Source: an uncultured Draconibacterium sp. (lineage in GTDB: Bacteria; Bacteroidota; Bacteroidia; Bacteroidales; Prolixibacteraceae). Taken from it: a stretch of 64,000 bases of DNA. Positions 24,837 to 32,791 of this stretch are shown here, piece after piece (within the stretch, counting starts at the first letter, position 1; each line of letters opens with the position of its first letter). The stretch is taken from assembly GCA_947492175.1 (NCBI GenBank), contig CANLMQ010000014.1:82572-146571 (forward strand), in the 5' to 3' direction. A program made the position numbers and the translations under genes. A model generated the notes under the pieces. That model saw only the letters and a program-made list of their open reading frames with translations, made no database searches and had not been told where the DNA came from.

Positions 24837-25583
24837 AAAAAAATTGCAATAATAGGCGGATCCGGTCTTGAAGATCCCGCCATTTTAAAAGATTGTGAAG
24901 ATGTAAGTATTAAAACTCCTTATGGAAATCCCTCATCGAGTTTTAAGTGCGGGAAAATTGGTGGTGTTGATGTGGCACTTTTATCTCGTCACGGCCGCGA
25001 TCATTCTATTCCGCCAACGCAAATTAATAATCGTGCCAACTTATGGGCAATAAAAGAACTGGGATGTACGCATATTCTGGTAACAACAGCATGTGGCAGT
25101 TTGCGCGAAGAAATTGACAGGGGCGATATTGTTATTCTCGATCAGTTTATAGACTTTACGCGTTTCAGGGAAATTACTTTTATTGAAAAGTTTGAAAACG
25201 GGCAGCTTCATCATACGCCAATGGCTGATCCGTTTAATGGTTATTTACGGGATAAAATAATTGAAAATGCTGCTGAACTGAATTTGCGTTCTCATTCTGC
25301 AGGAACAGTTGTAACCATAGAGGGGCCGCGGTTCTCGTCTCGTGCTGAGTCAAATATGTTTCGTATCTGGGGAGCTGATGTGATAAATATGTCGACAGCA
25401 CCCGAATGTATTTTGGCCAACGAACTTGGAATTCCTTATGCTGCTATTGCCTTAAGTACCGATTATGATTGCTGGAAAACCGATGAGGAAGCTGTAACCT
25501 GGGAAGCAGTACTGGAAGTTTTCAATCAGAATGTAAAAAACGTAATACAGCTACTGGTAAATACAATTTCATCACTGGCATAA
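24834..25583 (+). CDS. mtnP: 5'-methylthioadenosine phosphorylase
   Basis: Splits methylthioadenosine into adenine and methylthioribose-1-phosphate, the substrate of the upstream mtnA product. The 249-residue phosphorylase has the phosphate/nucleoside words IGGSGL, LSRHGRDHSIPP, TTACGSL, TIEGPRFSSRAES and NMSTAPECILANELGI, with DYDCW in the purine site. The Asp in STDYDCW favours adenine nucleosides, so MTAP is more likely than a guanosine/inosine enzyme. The start codon lies in the second hairpin of the leader described above. Confidence 0.93.
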   Translation: MKKIAIIGGSGLEDPAILKDCEDVSIKTPYGNPSSSFKCGKIGGVDVALLSRHGRDHSIPPTQINNRANLWAIKELGCTHILVTTACGSLREEIDRGDIVILDQFIDFTRFREITFIEKFENGQLHHTPMADPFNGYLRDKIIENAAELNLRSHSAGTVVTIEGPRFSSRAESNMFRIWGADVINMSTAPECILANELGIPYAAIALSTDYDCWKTDEEAVTWEAVLEVFNQNVKNVIQLLVNTISSLA

Positions 25584-25732
25584 AAAGTGTTGATTAGGGT
25601 AAAAGATATGCATTTTTGGCACAGCATTTGTAACTAAGGAGACAAGTGCTTCAAAGCCATGAAAGCATAGTTCTTAACCGTTCAGTTAACATTAAATAAT
25701 ATCAGCCATCCTGCTTCGTTTGGCTTCAATTT

Positions 25733-25764
25733 AAGCGGCGTCTCAACAAGGTGCCGCTTTTTTA
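25733..25764 (+). terminator. intrinsic terminator
   Basis: AAGCGGC and GCCGCTT form a 7-bp stem around a 13-base loop, followed by a T-rich tail, about 150 bp after the mtnP stop and before the sulfatase gene. Confidence 0.7.
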
Positions 25765-25831
25765 TTTCAATACTACAGGATAGTTTCTCGATATTGCTTC
25801 TTATTTTTATAAGGAATCTAATCTGTTTTTC

Positions 25832-27268
25832 ATGAAACTATTTAATTTATTATTTGCGATAGTATTTGTGCTTCTCTTTTGGGGCTGCACGAATGATGAA
25901 GAAGAAAAACCAAATATAATTTATGTTTTTGCCGACCAGTGGCGGGCACAAGATACCGGATACAATGGAAATAAACAGGTGAAAACACCAGCAATTGATA
26001 AATTATCACAAGAAAGTATTGTGTTTAAAAATGCGGTTTCAGGTTGTCCTGTCTGTTGTCCGTACCGTGCCAGTTTATTAACCGGACAGTATCCGTTAAC
26101 ACACGGTGTCTTTTACAACGATAAACCACTTAATCCGGAATCGAATACCATTGCGAAGATTTATAAAAAAGCCGGTTACGAAACAGGCTATATTGGAAAG
26201 TGGCACTTGAATGGGCATGAATCCGGAGAAAAAACATTTGAAGCGCGATTGAAATTTATTCCGAAAGAGCGTAGGCAGGGATTCGATTTTTGGCAGGTTT
26301 TGGAATGTACGCACGACTATAACAACTCGTATTATTATCAAGATTCTCCTGTTCGAATGAAATGGCAGGAATACGATGCCATTGCACAAACCAAATCTGC
26401 CATTGGGTATATAAAAGAAAAGTCGAAAGATGAAACCCCTTTTTTGTTAATGTTATCGTGGGGACCTCCGCATGCACCCTACCAAACAGCTCCCGAAAAA
26501 TACCGGAAAATGTTTTCTCCCGATTCAATTAAGCTCAGGCCCAATATACCGGGGGAGTTAGAGGTAACGGCACGAAAAGAAATAGCCGGGTATTATGCAC
26601 ATATCGCAGCTTTGGATGACTGTGTAAAGGAGCTTCTCCAAGCAGTTGAAGAAGCTGAAATTAAAGAGAATACTATTTTTGTTTTTACATCCGATCATGG
26701 TGATATGCTGCGTTCGCACGGAATGACGAAGAAGCAAAAGCCCTGGAACGAATCGTTAATGGTTCCGTTTCTTTTACGCTATCCGCAAAAACTGGGAGCA
26801 ACCCAAAAGCAAATTGAAATGCCCATAAATACGCCGGATATTTTACCAACGCTGTTAGGCCTGTCCGGAATTGATATTCCGGAATCGGTTGAAGGGAATG
26901 ATTATTCAAAGGTATTGACCGGCGAAGAACTCCCCAAAAACGAAGCTGTTCTTATCCAGTGCCCGGTGCCCTTTCATCAATGGAATTACCAGCAGGGAGG
27001 AAGAGAATACAGAGGTGTCCGTACAAAACGATATACGTATGTTCGCGATTTGAAAGGGCCGTGGTTATTGTACGATAATCGGGAGGATCCTTATCAAATG
27101 AATAATCTGGTTGATTTGGATGAATATATTTTTATTCAATCTGATCTGGAAGAACAACTTCAGGAGTTACTTAAAAACAATAACGATGAATTCCTTTCAG
27201 GCAATACATACATGAAAATGTGGAATTATACCTGGGATGGAACAGATAGTATAAAAGTTGTTCTTTAA
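25832..27268 (+). CDS. sulfatase (S1 family) lipoprotein with atypical CCPYR core
   Basis: A 478-residue envelope sulfatase (lipobox FWGC). The family start NIIYVFADQWRAQD supplies metal ligands. The core that becomes formylglycine is C-C-P-Y-R followed by ASLLTG, instead of the common C-x-P-S-R. GKWHLNGH, PHAPY and FTSDHGDML complete the active site. Such enzymes remove sulfate from host or algal glycans; the substrate is not readable. No sulfatase-maturing enzyme is in the window. It is flanked by terminators on both sides and looks monocistronic. Confidence 0.9.
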   Translation: MKLFNLLFAIVFVLLFWGCTNDEEEKPNIIYVFADQWRAQDTGYNGNKQVKTPAIDKLSQESIVFKNAVSGCPVCCPYRASLLTGQYPLTHGVFYNDKPLNPESNTIAKIYKKAGYETGYIGKWHLNGHESGEKTFEARLKFIPKERRQGFDFWQVLECTHDYNNSYYYQDSPVRMKWQEYDAIAQTKSAIGYIKEKSKDETPFLLMLSWGPPHAPYQTAPEKYRKMFSPDSIKLRPNIPGELEVTARKEIAGYYAHIAALDDCVKELLQAVEEAEIKENTIFVFTSDHGDMLRSHGMTKKQKPWNESLMVPFLLRYPQKLGATQKQIEMPINTPDILPTLLGLSGIDIPESVEGNDYSKVLTGEELPKNEAVLIQCPVPFHQWNYQQGGREYRGVRTKRYTYVRDLKGPWLLYDNREDPYQMNNLVDLDEYIFIQSDLEEQLQELLKNNNDEFLSGNTYMKMWNYTWDGTDSIKVVL

Positions 27269-27298
27269 GCGCTTTGCAGCTGGCCAACTGCAAAGCGC
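27269..27298. terminator. perfect hairpin between convergent genes
   Basis: GCGCTTTGCAG and CTGCAAAGCGC make a perfect 11-bp stem with an 8-base loop immediately after the sulfatase stop, facing the dodecin gene. No T run follows, so termination is likely but not certain. Confidence 0.5.
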
Positions 27299-27310
27299 AG
27301 GATTAAATTC

Positions 27311-27520
27311 TTAGCCTTCGTACTTAAACGAAACTTTCAGCTTAACACGGTAAGCTTCAATTTTGCCATCGTTAATGTGCATATCCATCATGCACACTTC
27401 TGCAATTCGTAAATCGCGTAACGATTTTGAGGCAAGGTTAATTGCGTTTTGAGCAGCTTGTTCCCATGATTCGGGGCTGCTTCCAACCAGTTCGATAATT
27501 TTGTAAACACTGTTCGGCAT
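27311..27520 (-). CDS. dodecin family flavin-binding protein
   Basis: A 69-residue protein of the dodecin family, which forms a hollow dodecamer that stores flavin or related ligands. The pattern VYKIIELVGSSPESWEQAAQNAI, a central strand ending in MMDMHINDGKIEAYRVKLKVSF, and the size are typical. It stands alone, convergent with the sulfatase gene. Confidence 0.92.
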   Translation of the reverse strand: MPNSVYKIIELVGSSPESWEQAAQNAINLASKSLRDLRIAEVCMMDMHINDGKIEAYRVKLKVSFKYEG

Positions 27521-27745
27521 GACATTCTGATTTTAGGTTAATAAAATTTGTTAATGAAAGGTTTTTGTTTGTACGTCAGCCGCTCATTAATGTTTTAATT
27601 TATTTCAAGTCTGAAAGGTAATCCGGCGAAGTAGGATTGTTTAAATGATTGAATTAACCAACAATAACGAATGTTTGTCAGAAAAAGATAAAGTAGCTTC
27701 GGTAGGAGAAGTTGAAAAATGAGTGTTGGGAAAAATAGGGCAGTG

Positions 27746-28108
27746 TTAAAAAGCCAGGCGGCCAACAATAACAACGGCCAACAGAATAAATAAAACGATA
27801 TTTAGTATCAGGTCCGATTTTTCTCCCCTGTTATAATGAGTGATTGCAGCCAAAACCATAATAATTGCCAGTCCTGTTGATGCAAGAGGGATCAATATTT
27901 CGGGCATTGAATATACACCCGGAATAAATAATCCAAATGCTCCGATAATTTCAAAACTTCCGATGACTTTTAGCTTATTTTTTGAGAAATCATCTGCCCA
28001 TTCGAATACTTTTACCAGTTTCTCTTTTGGCAGAACTGTTTTTATCGATCCAAGCGTAAGAAAGATAGCAGCCAGTATAATTTGAAGAATCCAAAGTATA
28101 ATATTCAT
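27746..28108 (-). CDS. DoxX-like membrane protein
   Basis: A 120-residue inner-membrane protein with four hydrophobic helices. The N terminus (ILQIILAAIFLTLGSIKTVLP) and the loop around FEIIGAFGLFIPG are DoxX-like, a family with loose links to redox and thiosulfate metabolism but no settled function in such short members. It is divergently placed from the nitroreductase gene, 92 bp away, so a shared regulatory region is possible. Confidence 0.82.
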   Translation of the reverse strand: MNIILWILQIILAAIFLTLGSIKTVLPKEKLVKVFEWADDFSKNKLKVIGSFEIIGAFGLFIPGVYSMPEILIPLASTGLAIIMVLAAITHYNRGEKSDLILNIVLFILLAVVIVGRLAF

Positions 28109-28200
28109 AAAGTCTGGTTTAGAAGTATAACGTTATGAATGGTGTAATTGTTATAATGAATTGAATAAAAGTTAATTTAGTGGCCATTAATCGATTAGAT

Positions 28201-28746
28201 ATGTCATTTAAAGAATTAATTCGTCAGCGCCAAAGTGTGCGGAAATATCAAAATAAACCGGTGGAAAAAGAAAAACTTCAACAACTGATTGAAGCAGTTC
28301 ATCTTTCGCCATCAGCATGTAATTCTCAACCCTGGAAACTAATTATTGTTGATAATCCAGAACTAAAAAACGAAGTGGCAAACGCCACTTTTAGTAAAAT
28401 GGCTGCGTTTAATAAATTTGCATTGGAGGCGCCGGTGATTGTTGTTTTGGTAATTGAAAAGCCTAAGCTGATAGCGCAGATTGGAGGAGGCATTAAAAAC
28501 CAGGAATATCCGCAATACGACATTGGTATAGCTGCGGAGCATTTTTGTTTGCAGGCAACTGAGCTGGGACTGGGAACCTGTATGCTGGGCTGGTTTAACG
28601 AGAAAAAAATCCAGCATTTATTGAACATTCCGAAAAAAAGAAAGATTGGTTTGGTGATAACGCTTGGGTACGCCCCCGAAGGGTATAAACAACGAAAAAA
28701 AATCCGCAAACCTCTCGACGAAATTTGCGGATTCAATTCATATTAA
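28201..28746 (+). CDS. nitroreductase family flavoprotein
   Basis: A 181-residue FMN enzyme of the nitroreductase superfamily, probably an NAD(P)H-dependent reductase. The N-terminal RQRQSVRKYQNKPVEKEKL and LSPSACNSQPWKLIIVD are the FMN-phosphate contacts; a GLGTCMLGWFNEKKI stretch and a late LGYAPE follow. I use the ATG at 28201; the GTG seven codons upstream adds no family sequence. Its stop is 8 bp from the convergent SPOR-protein gene. Confidence 0.88.
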   Translation: MSFKELIRQRQSVRKYQNKPVEKEKLQQLIEAVHLSPSACNSQPWKLIIVDNPELKNEVANATFSKMAAFNKFALEAPVIVVLVIEKPKLIAQIGGGIKNQEYPQYDIGIAAEHFCLQATELGLGTCMLGWFNEKKIQHLLNIPKKRKIGLVITLGYAPEGYKQRKKIRKPLDEICGFNSY

Positions 28747-28754
28747 GTGAAACC

Positions 28755-29768
28755 TTATTTTTTCCAGACCCAAACTTCCGAGTCGGGATTTTCATTCATA
28801 TAATTCTGCTTGGCTTGTTCGGCTTCATTAAAGGTGTTGTATTTGTCGAGGGCAACAATAAAGAACCTGCCTTTTTTTCCAACGTGGAAAGGATTAAGTC
28901 CTTTGGCTTTTAATTCAGCGATAAAGGTTTCTGCATTTTCTTCAACAGAGAAACTACCTCCAACCAGGTAATATTTTTGAGCAGTTGTATCGCTTTCAAC
29001 TACCATTTCCTGTTGTTCCGGTTGGAGTGTTACTGTGTCGTTTTCTGCGACTATAACCGTATCTTTTTTTATTGTATCCTGTGGTACAATTACCGGCTTT
29101 TCAATTTTAGTGAGTGGTTGTACGGGCTCTTCCGGAATTGTAGTTGTGTTTTTGTTTAACCCTTGCATGTAAATAAAAACCGAAACTGCTATTAGCGGAA
29201 TCAATATCAACAGCATCCACAACCATCCTCTTTTCTTTTTTTCAACATAGAGTTCCGATTTTATAAATTCCACCTGATCTTTTAATTCCGGAACAGGTTC
29301 TTCTGCAGTTTCTTCCTTTTGTTTTTCTGTTTCTTTTACCGGAGTTTCTTCTTCTATTGCTGAAATTGAGGTGGCTTGCAAACCAAACGAATCCAGAAGC
29401 ATATTTTCATCTTCAAAAGGTTTAAAGCCAATTGTGTTTTCTTCGGTATAAAATAAAGTACCGATGTCGGACAGTTCAACTTCTTCACCACTATCGAGTT
29501 TGTAAATAATTTCATCTCGCTCTTTTTCAACCATTTTTAAGGCATCGAAATGAGAGATTTGCTTTATTTCGGCAACATGTCCAACCAGCAAACCATCGTT
29601 GTTTTTAATAAGCTGGTTAAACGTGATCTCTTTCGAGGGTGGTTTAATCTCGTCACTGTCTTCACTAATTTCAGCAGGTTTGTACTTTGAAACAAACGCT
29701 CCAAATCCCGGTATAATAACGATTTCGTTCTCAAGAAGAAGCTCGTGTATAAATTTTCCGAAGTTCAC
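28755..29768 (-). CDS. HU-CCDC81 and SPOR domain envelope protein
   Basis: A 337-residue protein. Residues about 1-130 carry the two bacterial HU-CCDC81 modules (ENEIVIIPGFGAFVSKY, then ISHFDALKMVEKERDEI). An acidic linker leads to one transmembrane helix (about residues 183-203, GWLWMLLILIPLIAVSVFIYM in core) and the last 75 residues are a SPOR domain (KYYLVGGSFSVEENAETF). SPOR binds denuded peptidoglycan at division sites, so this is likely a cell-envelope or division protein. It faces galE divergently. Confidence 0.88.
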   Translation of the reverse strand: MNFGKFIHELLLENEIVIIPGFGAFVSKYKPAEISEDSDEIKPPSKEITFNQLIKNNDGLLVGHVAEIKQISHFDALKMVEKERDEIIYKLDSGEEVELSDIGTLFYTEENTIGFKPFEDENMLLDSFGLQATSISAIEEETPVKETEKQKEETAEEPVPELKDQVEFIKSELYVEKKKRGWLWMLLILIPLIAVSVFIYMQGLNKNTTTIPEEPVQPLTKIEKPVIVPQDTIKKDTVIVAENDTVTLQPEQQEMVVESDTTAQKYYLVGGSFSVEENAETFIAELKAKGLNPFHVGKKGRFFIVALDKYNTFNEAEQAKQNYMNENPDSEVWVWKK

Positions 29769-29920
29769 ATTTAAAAATTTTAGCTGTAAAATTAAGAAAC
29801 ATCTGGTTACTAGTATAAAAAAGTTTAGATTAAGTTTTTAAGAACACAGGTTAAACAGATACCCAAAACAATGTGATAGTATTTGGATTTTTCTACTTTT
29901 ACGGCTCAAACCAAATTTAA

Positions 29921-30949
29921 ATGGCAAAAAAGATTTTAGTTACAGGCGGAACCGGATATATTGGTTCTCATACAGTTGTGGAGTTGCAGAACTCAGGTTA
30001 TGAAGTTGTAATAGTCGACAACTTATCAAATTCCAGTATTGATGTGTTAGATAGTATCGAAAAGATTTCGGGGATTAAACCTGCATTCGAACAATTCGAT
30101 TTAGCAGATACGGCAAAAACCGACGATTTTTTCGCACGTACTCCCGGAATTGAAGCAATAATACATTTTGCAGCATCGAAAGCAGTGGGCGAATCGGTTG
30201 AAAAACCGCTGATGTATTACCGTAATAACCTGGTTTCGTTAATGAACCTGTTGGATTGCCAGCTAAAATACGGTGTGGCAAACATTGTGTTTTCATCGTC
30301 GTGTACAGTTTATGGTCAGCCCGAGGTGTTGCCGGTAACCGAAGATACACCACGTCAGGATGCCGAGTCGCCTTACGGAAATACAAAACGTGTTAACGAA
30401 GATATTTTAAACGATTCGATAGCTGCACACCCTGAAATAAAAGGAATTGCATTGCGCTATTTTAACCCGATTGGTGCGCATCCAACAGCTTTAATCGGCG
30501 AACTTCCATTGGGTGTTCCGCAAAATCTTGTGCCGTTTATTACCCAAACTGCAGCCGGTTTGCGCGACGAGTTAAAAGTTTTTGGCGACGATTACGATAC
30601 CGTGGATGGATCGGCCGTGCGCGATTATATAAATGTAGTTGATTTGGCAAAAGCGCATGTGGTTGCTATCAATCGTTTGCTCGAAGGTAAAAACAAAAAG
30701 AACTACGAGATATTTAACCTTGGAACAGGAAATGGCTGGTCGGTACTGGAAATTGTAAAGGGTTTTGAAAAAGCTACAGGAGTAAAACTGAACTACAAAA
30801 TTGTAGGTCGCAGGGCCGGCGATATTGAAAAAATATGGGCCGACACTACCTATGCCAACGAAGAACTGGGATGGAAAGCTGAAAGAGGATTGGAAGAAAC
30901 TTTACAGTCGGCCTGGAACTGGGAGAAGAATATAAGAGGCATAAAGTAA
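29921..30949 (+). CDS. galE: UDP-glucose 4-epimerase
   Basis: Interconverts UDP-glucose and UDP-galactose for polysaccharide synthesis. The 342-residue SDR enzyme begins with the NAD-binding VTGGTGYIGSHT, has FAASKAVGESVEKPL, SSSCTVYG and the catalytic pair in YGNTKRVNE (Tyr152, Lys156), and later GGDYDT-like GDDYDTVDGSAVRDYINVVDLA, all family marks. An upstream TACTTTTAC near 29892 may be a weak -7 box. It ends in a terminator at 31002. Confidence 0.95.
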   Translation: MAKKILVTGGTGYIGSHTVVELQNSGYEVVIVDNLSNSSIDVLDSIEKISGIKPAFEQFDLADTAKTDDFFARTPGIEAIIHFAASKAVGESVEKPLMYYRNNLVSLMNLLDCQLKYGVANIVFSSSCTVYGQPEVLPVTEDTPRQDAESPYGNTKRVNEDILNDSIAAHPEIKGIALRYFNPIGAHPTALIGELPLGVPQNLVPFITQTAAGLRDELKVFGDDYDTVDGSAVRDYINVVDLAKAHVVAINRLLEGKNKKNYEIFNLGTGNGWSVLEIVKGFEKATGVKLNYKIVGRRAGDIEKIWADTTYANEELGWKAERGLEETLQSAWNWEKNIRGIK

Positions 30950-31001
30950 GTTTACAGTTGCAGTTATTACGACAGGTGAAATACTCAATATAAGAAATTG
31001 G

Positions 31002-31037
31002 AAAGAGGCTTTGTTTTACAGAGCCTCTTTTGTTTTT
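31002..31037 (+). terminator. intrinsic terminator of galE
   Basis: AAAGAGGCT and AGCCTCTTT form a stem that runs into TTTTGTTTTT, 53 bp after the galE stop. Confidence 0.8.
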
Positions 31038-31079
31038 CATATGTGTTCCGGTTCATCATTTCTAAGGAGATTTAATTCC

Positions 31080-31345
31080 GGCATTGATGAAAAGAGGCCG
31101 GTCCACGAGCTAAATTTATATGAAACATTAAGCTTATGGCTCGCTCGTGCGGCCGCCTTCATGAAAATGCGTTAAGAGATTCGGGAAATGGAGCGTATAA
31201 AAAGAAAAGCTGTTTGAGTTCCGACAAAGGAGGGCGAGTTCTTTTCTTTTAGCAGAATTTGCCGGATTTTAGCAATTTTCAGGTCAGCGGCGGGCTTTTT
31301 GCCTACTTTTTTGGCTGTAGAAAAAAGTAGGTCGCAGCAAAGCGA
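31080..31345. repeat. non-coding region with a long hairpin, probable dispersed element
   Basis: This GC-richer, gene-free stretch ends with CCTACTTTTTT (31302-31312) and AAAAAAGTAGG (31321-31331), a perfect 11-bp stem with an 8-base loop flanked by GGGCTTTTTG and GCAGCAAAGCG. Elements of this style are common between genes in Bacteroidetes genomes; that is general recollection, not a search result. The remaining 31346-31536 is AT-rich with nothing recognised. Confidence 0.5.
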
Positions 31346-31536
31346 GAATTAATGTGTGTTGTAAGTTGGCAATAGTATTTTATATAATAATTATGGTTCT
31401 ACCTGACTTACTATGTGGTTTTTACCTATTGCTATTTTACAATAATTCATTTAACTTGCTTCTGACAATTCCTTTACATCACATTCTTACCTTATAATGC
31501 GATTTCAGGATAAGTTAAACCCAAAAATCTATTGCC

Positions 31537-31857
31537 ATGGCTTATTTAAATGAAGCAAAAAAGAGAGACTTTATTACACAAATGACTGTTATAACAGAAG
31601 ACAACTTTAATGTTATTGCAGAACATGGATTTGATCCTACCAATCGGATAAAAATACTAAAGGAAGTGTTGGAGGAAGCCCGTACAGCTGAAGGCGAACA
31701 AATTGATGCTGCCGTAAAGGCAAAAGAAGCCACAAAAAAGTCGCAGGAAAAACTTTCTAAAGCCTACGAGGAGGCTTCAAAAACCGTGGAATTGCTGGCC
31801 GGCTTGCTGGGCAAGAATCATTCCCTCATAAAACAAATCAGGAAAATTCGAAAATAG
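31537..31857 (+). CDS. small helical protein of unknown function next to 21-bp array
   Basis: A 106-residue, highly charged protein I do not recognise. Residues 1-45 (AYLNEAKKRDFITQMTV...) look helical and globular. Residues 46-85 are a likely coiled coil rich in Ala, Lys and Glu (EEARTAEGEQ, AVKAKEATKKSQEKL). A basic tail ends KQIRKIRK. No signal peptide or membrane segment. Directly at its stop codon begins the 21-bp-periodic array, so it might be functionally tied to that DNA, but nothing in its sequence proves DNA binding. Confidence 0.65.
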   Translation: MAYLNEAKKRDFITQMTVITEDNFNVIAEHGFDPTNRIKILKEVLEEARTAEGEQIDAAVKAKEATKKSQEKLSKAYEEASKTVELLAGLLGKNHSLIKQIRKIRK

Positions 31858-32180
31858 GTTGATGGCAAAACAACCTGGGTTGTTGCTCTATCAACCTATT
31901 CTGATAATCTGCCAACCAAGGTTGAAACTGTAATCTGATGAGTTGATAAAGAATCAACATATTCTGAAATAAAATCAACCTTATCCTGTTTTATTTATAC
32001 CTAAGTCTATTATGCATCAACTATGGTTTATATTATTCCAACTATGGATGATATAAATATCTGGTTAGTTGAAATAATAATCTGGTAGGTTGGTAGTTAA
32101 ACAACCATGGTTGATTAGTATATCTGAATGATTGGTTATTTTTCAACAAGAGGGTCGATAACAGATTATCGGTCTGGTAG
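31858..32180. repeat. 21-bp-periodic word array (CAAC/GTTG/TCTG)
   Basis: CAAC begins at 31871, 31892, 31913, 31955, 31976, 32018, 32039, 32102 and 32144, and GTTG begins at 31858, 31879, 31921, 31942, 32068, 32089 and 32110. Every step is a whole multiple of 21. In units without CAAC, the same slot often reads TCTG (31934, 32060, 32081, 32123). Where GTTG is absent its slot reads TCTG at 31900, 31963 and 32173. Units with both form CAACNNNNGTTG palindromes. The rest is AT-rich and not conserved. Function unknown. Confidence 0.85.
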
Positions 32181-32252
32181 TATGTGAAGCCATTAAACGA
32201 GACACAGATAATAAGAAGCAAAGGATACACGTTATTATGTAAACCTTTATAA

Positions 32253-32756
32253 ATGATACGACTTCTTCTTTTCACACTTTGCCTGATACCTTTTTTTATT
32301 AATGCCCAGATACATACACTCAAAACCTATTTGTCGTTTGAAGGTGGAGGTAATGGCATTGTTGCTTCAGCGAATATTGGCCGCACTTTACTCGTTAAAG
32401 ATCGTTTTAAAATTATTTTTCAAACGGGTCTTGGCTGGACTCCCAAAACTGCACTTTCTGTAGTTCCGGTAAATATTCCTTCGCAGCTTACATGTTGCTT
32501 TGGGGACAGAACATTTTTCCTTGAAGCCGGTATTGGTTCAACTGTAATTTTTGAAAGTAAAATTGATATTCCTGAGTCAAAGAAAAGTAAAACAGAACTT
32601 TATCTTTTACCGGTTTTGGGATTTCGGCATGAAACCGAAAGATGGTTTGGTAGGATGTATATATGTCCGCTTATACACGCTACAGGAAAACATTTGTACG
32701 ATGATGTAACATCAGATTTCGTAAAAATTGGTCTGTCTGTTGGTACAGTATTTTAA
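32253..32756 (+). CDS. hypothetical exported beta-rich protein
   Basis: A 167-residue protein with a clear signal peptide (MIRLLLFTLCLIPFFINAQ). The mature part has alternating amphipathic strands (TYLSFEGGGNGIVASANIG, KIIFQTGLGW, TFFLEAGIGSTVIFES) and ends in VGTVF with a terminal Phe, which fits a small outer-membrane beta-barrel. No family is recognised. It lies between the 21-bp array and rfbB. Confidence 0.6.
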   Translation: MIRLLLFTLCLIPFFINAQIHTLKTYLSFEGGGNGIVASANIGRTLLVKDRFKIIFQTGLGWTPKTALSVVPVNIPSQLTCCFGDRTFFLEAGIGSTVIFESKIDIPESKKSKTELYLLPVLGFRHETERWFGRMYICPLIHATGKHLYDDVTSDFVKIGLSVGTVF

Positions 32757-32770
32757 ATAAAATAAATTTG
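32740..32770 (+). promoter_or_regulatory. candidate promoter of rfbB
   Basis: TTG at 32740-32742 and TAAATTTG at 32763-32770 are 20 bp apart, as expected of the Bacteroidetes -33 and -7 boxes. It overlaps the 3' end of the preceding gene and lies 22 bp before the rfbB start. Confidence 0.5.
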
Positions 32771-32791
32771 TAGCAATCTAAATAGATAAAA

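Noticed and set aside
31302..31331. Simple intrinsic terminator
   Set aside because: It is about 350 bp past the galE stop, which has its own terminator, and the T run is in the stem, so a repeat element is more likely.
31858..32180. CRISPR array
   Set aside because: No repeat of 20 or more conserved bases and no unique spacers; the conserved part is only 4 to 8 bases per 21-bp unit, in both orientations, and no cas genes are near.
32042..32323. 93-residue minus-strand ORF overlapping the array and the next gene
   Set aside because: It crosses the periodic array and the start of a plus-strand gene with a clear signal peptide, and has no family-like sequence.
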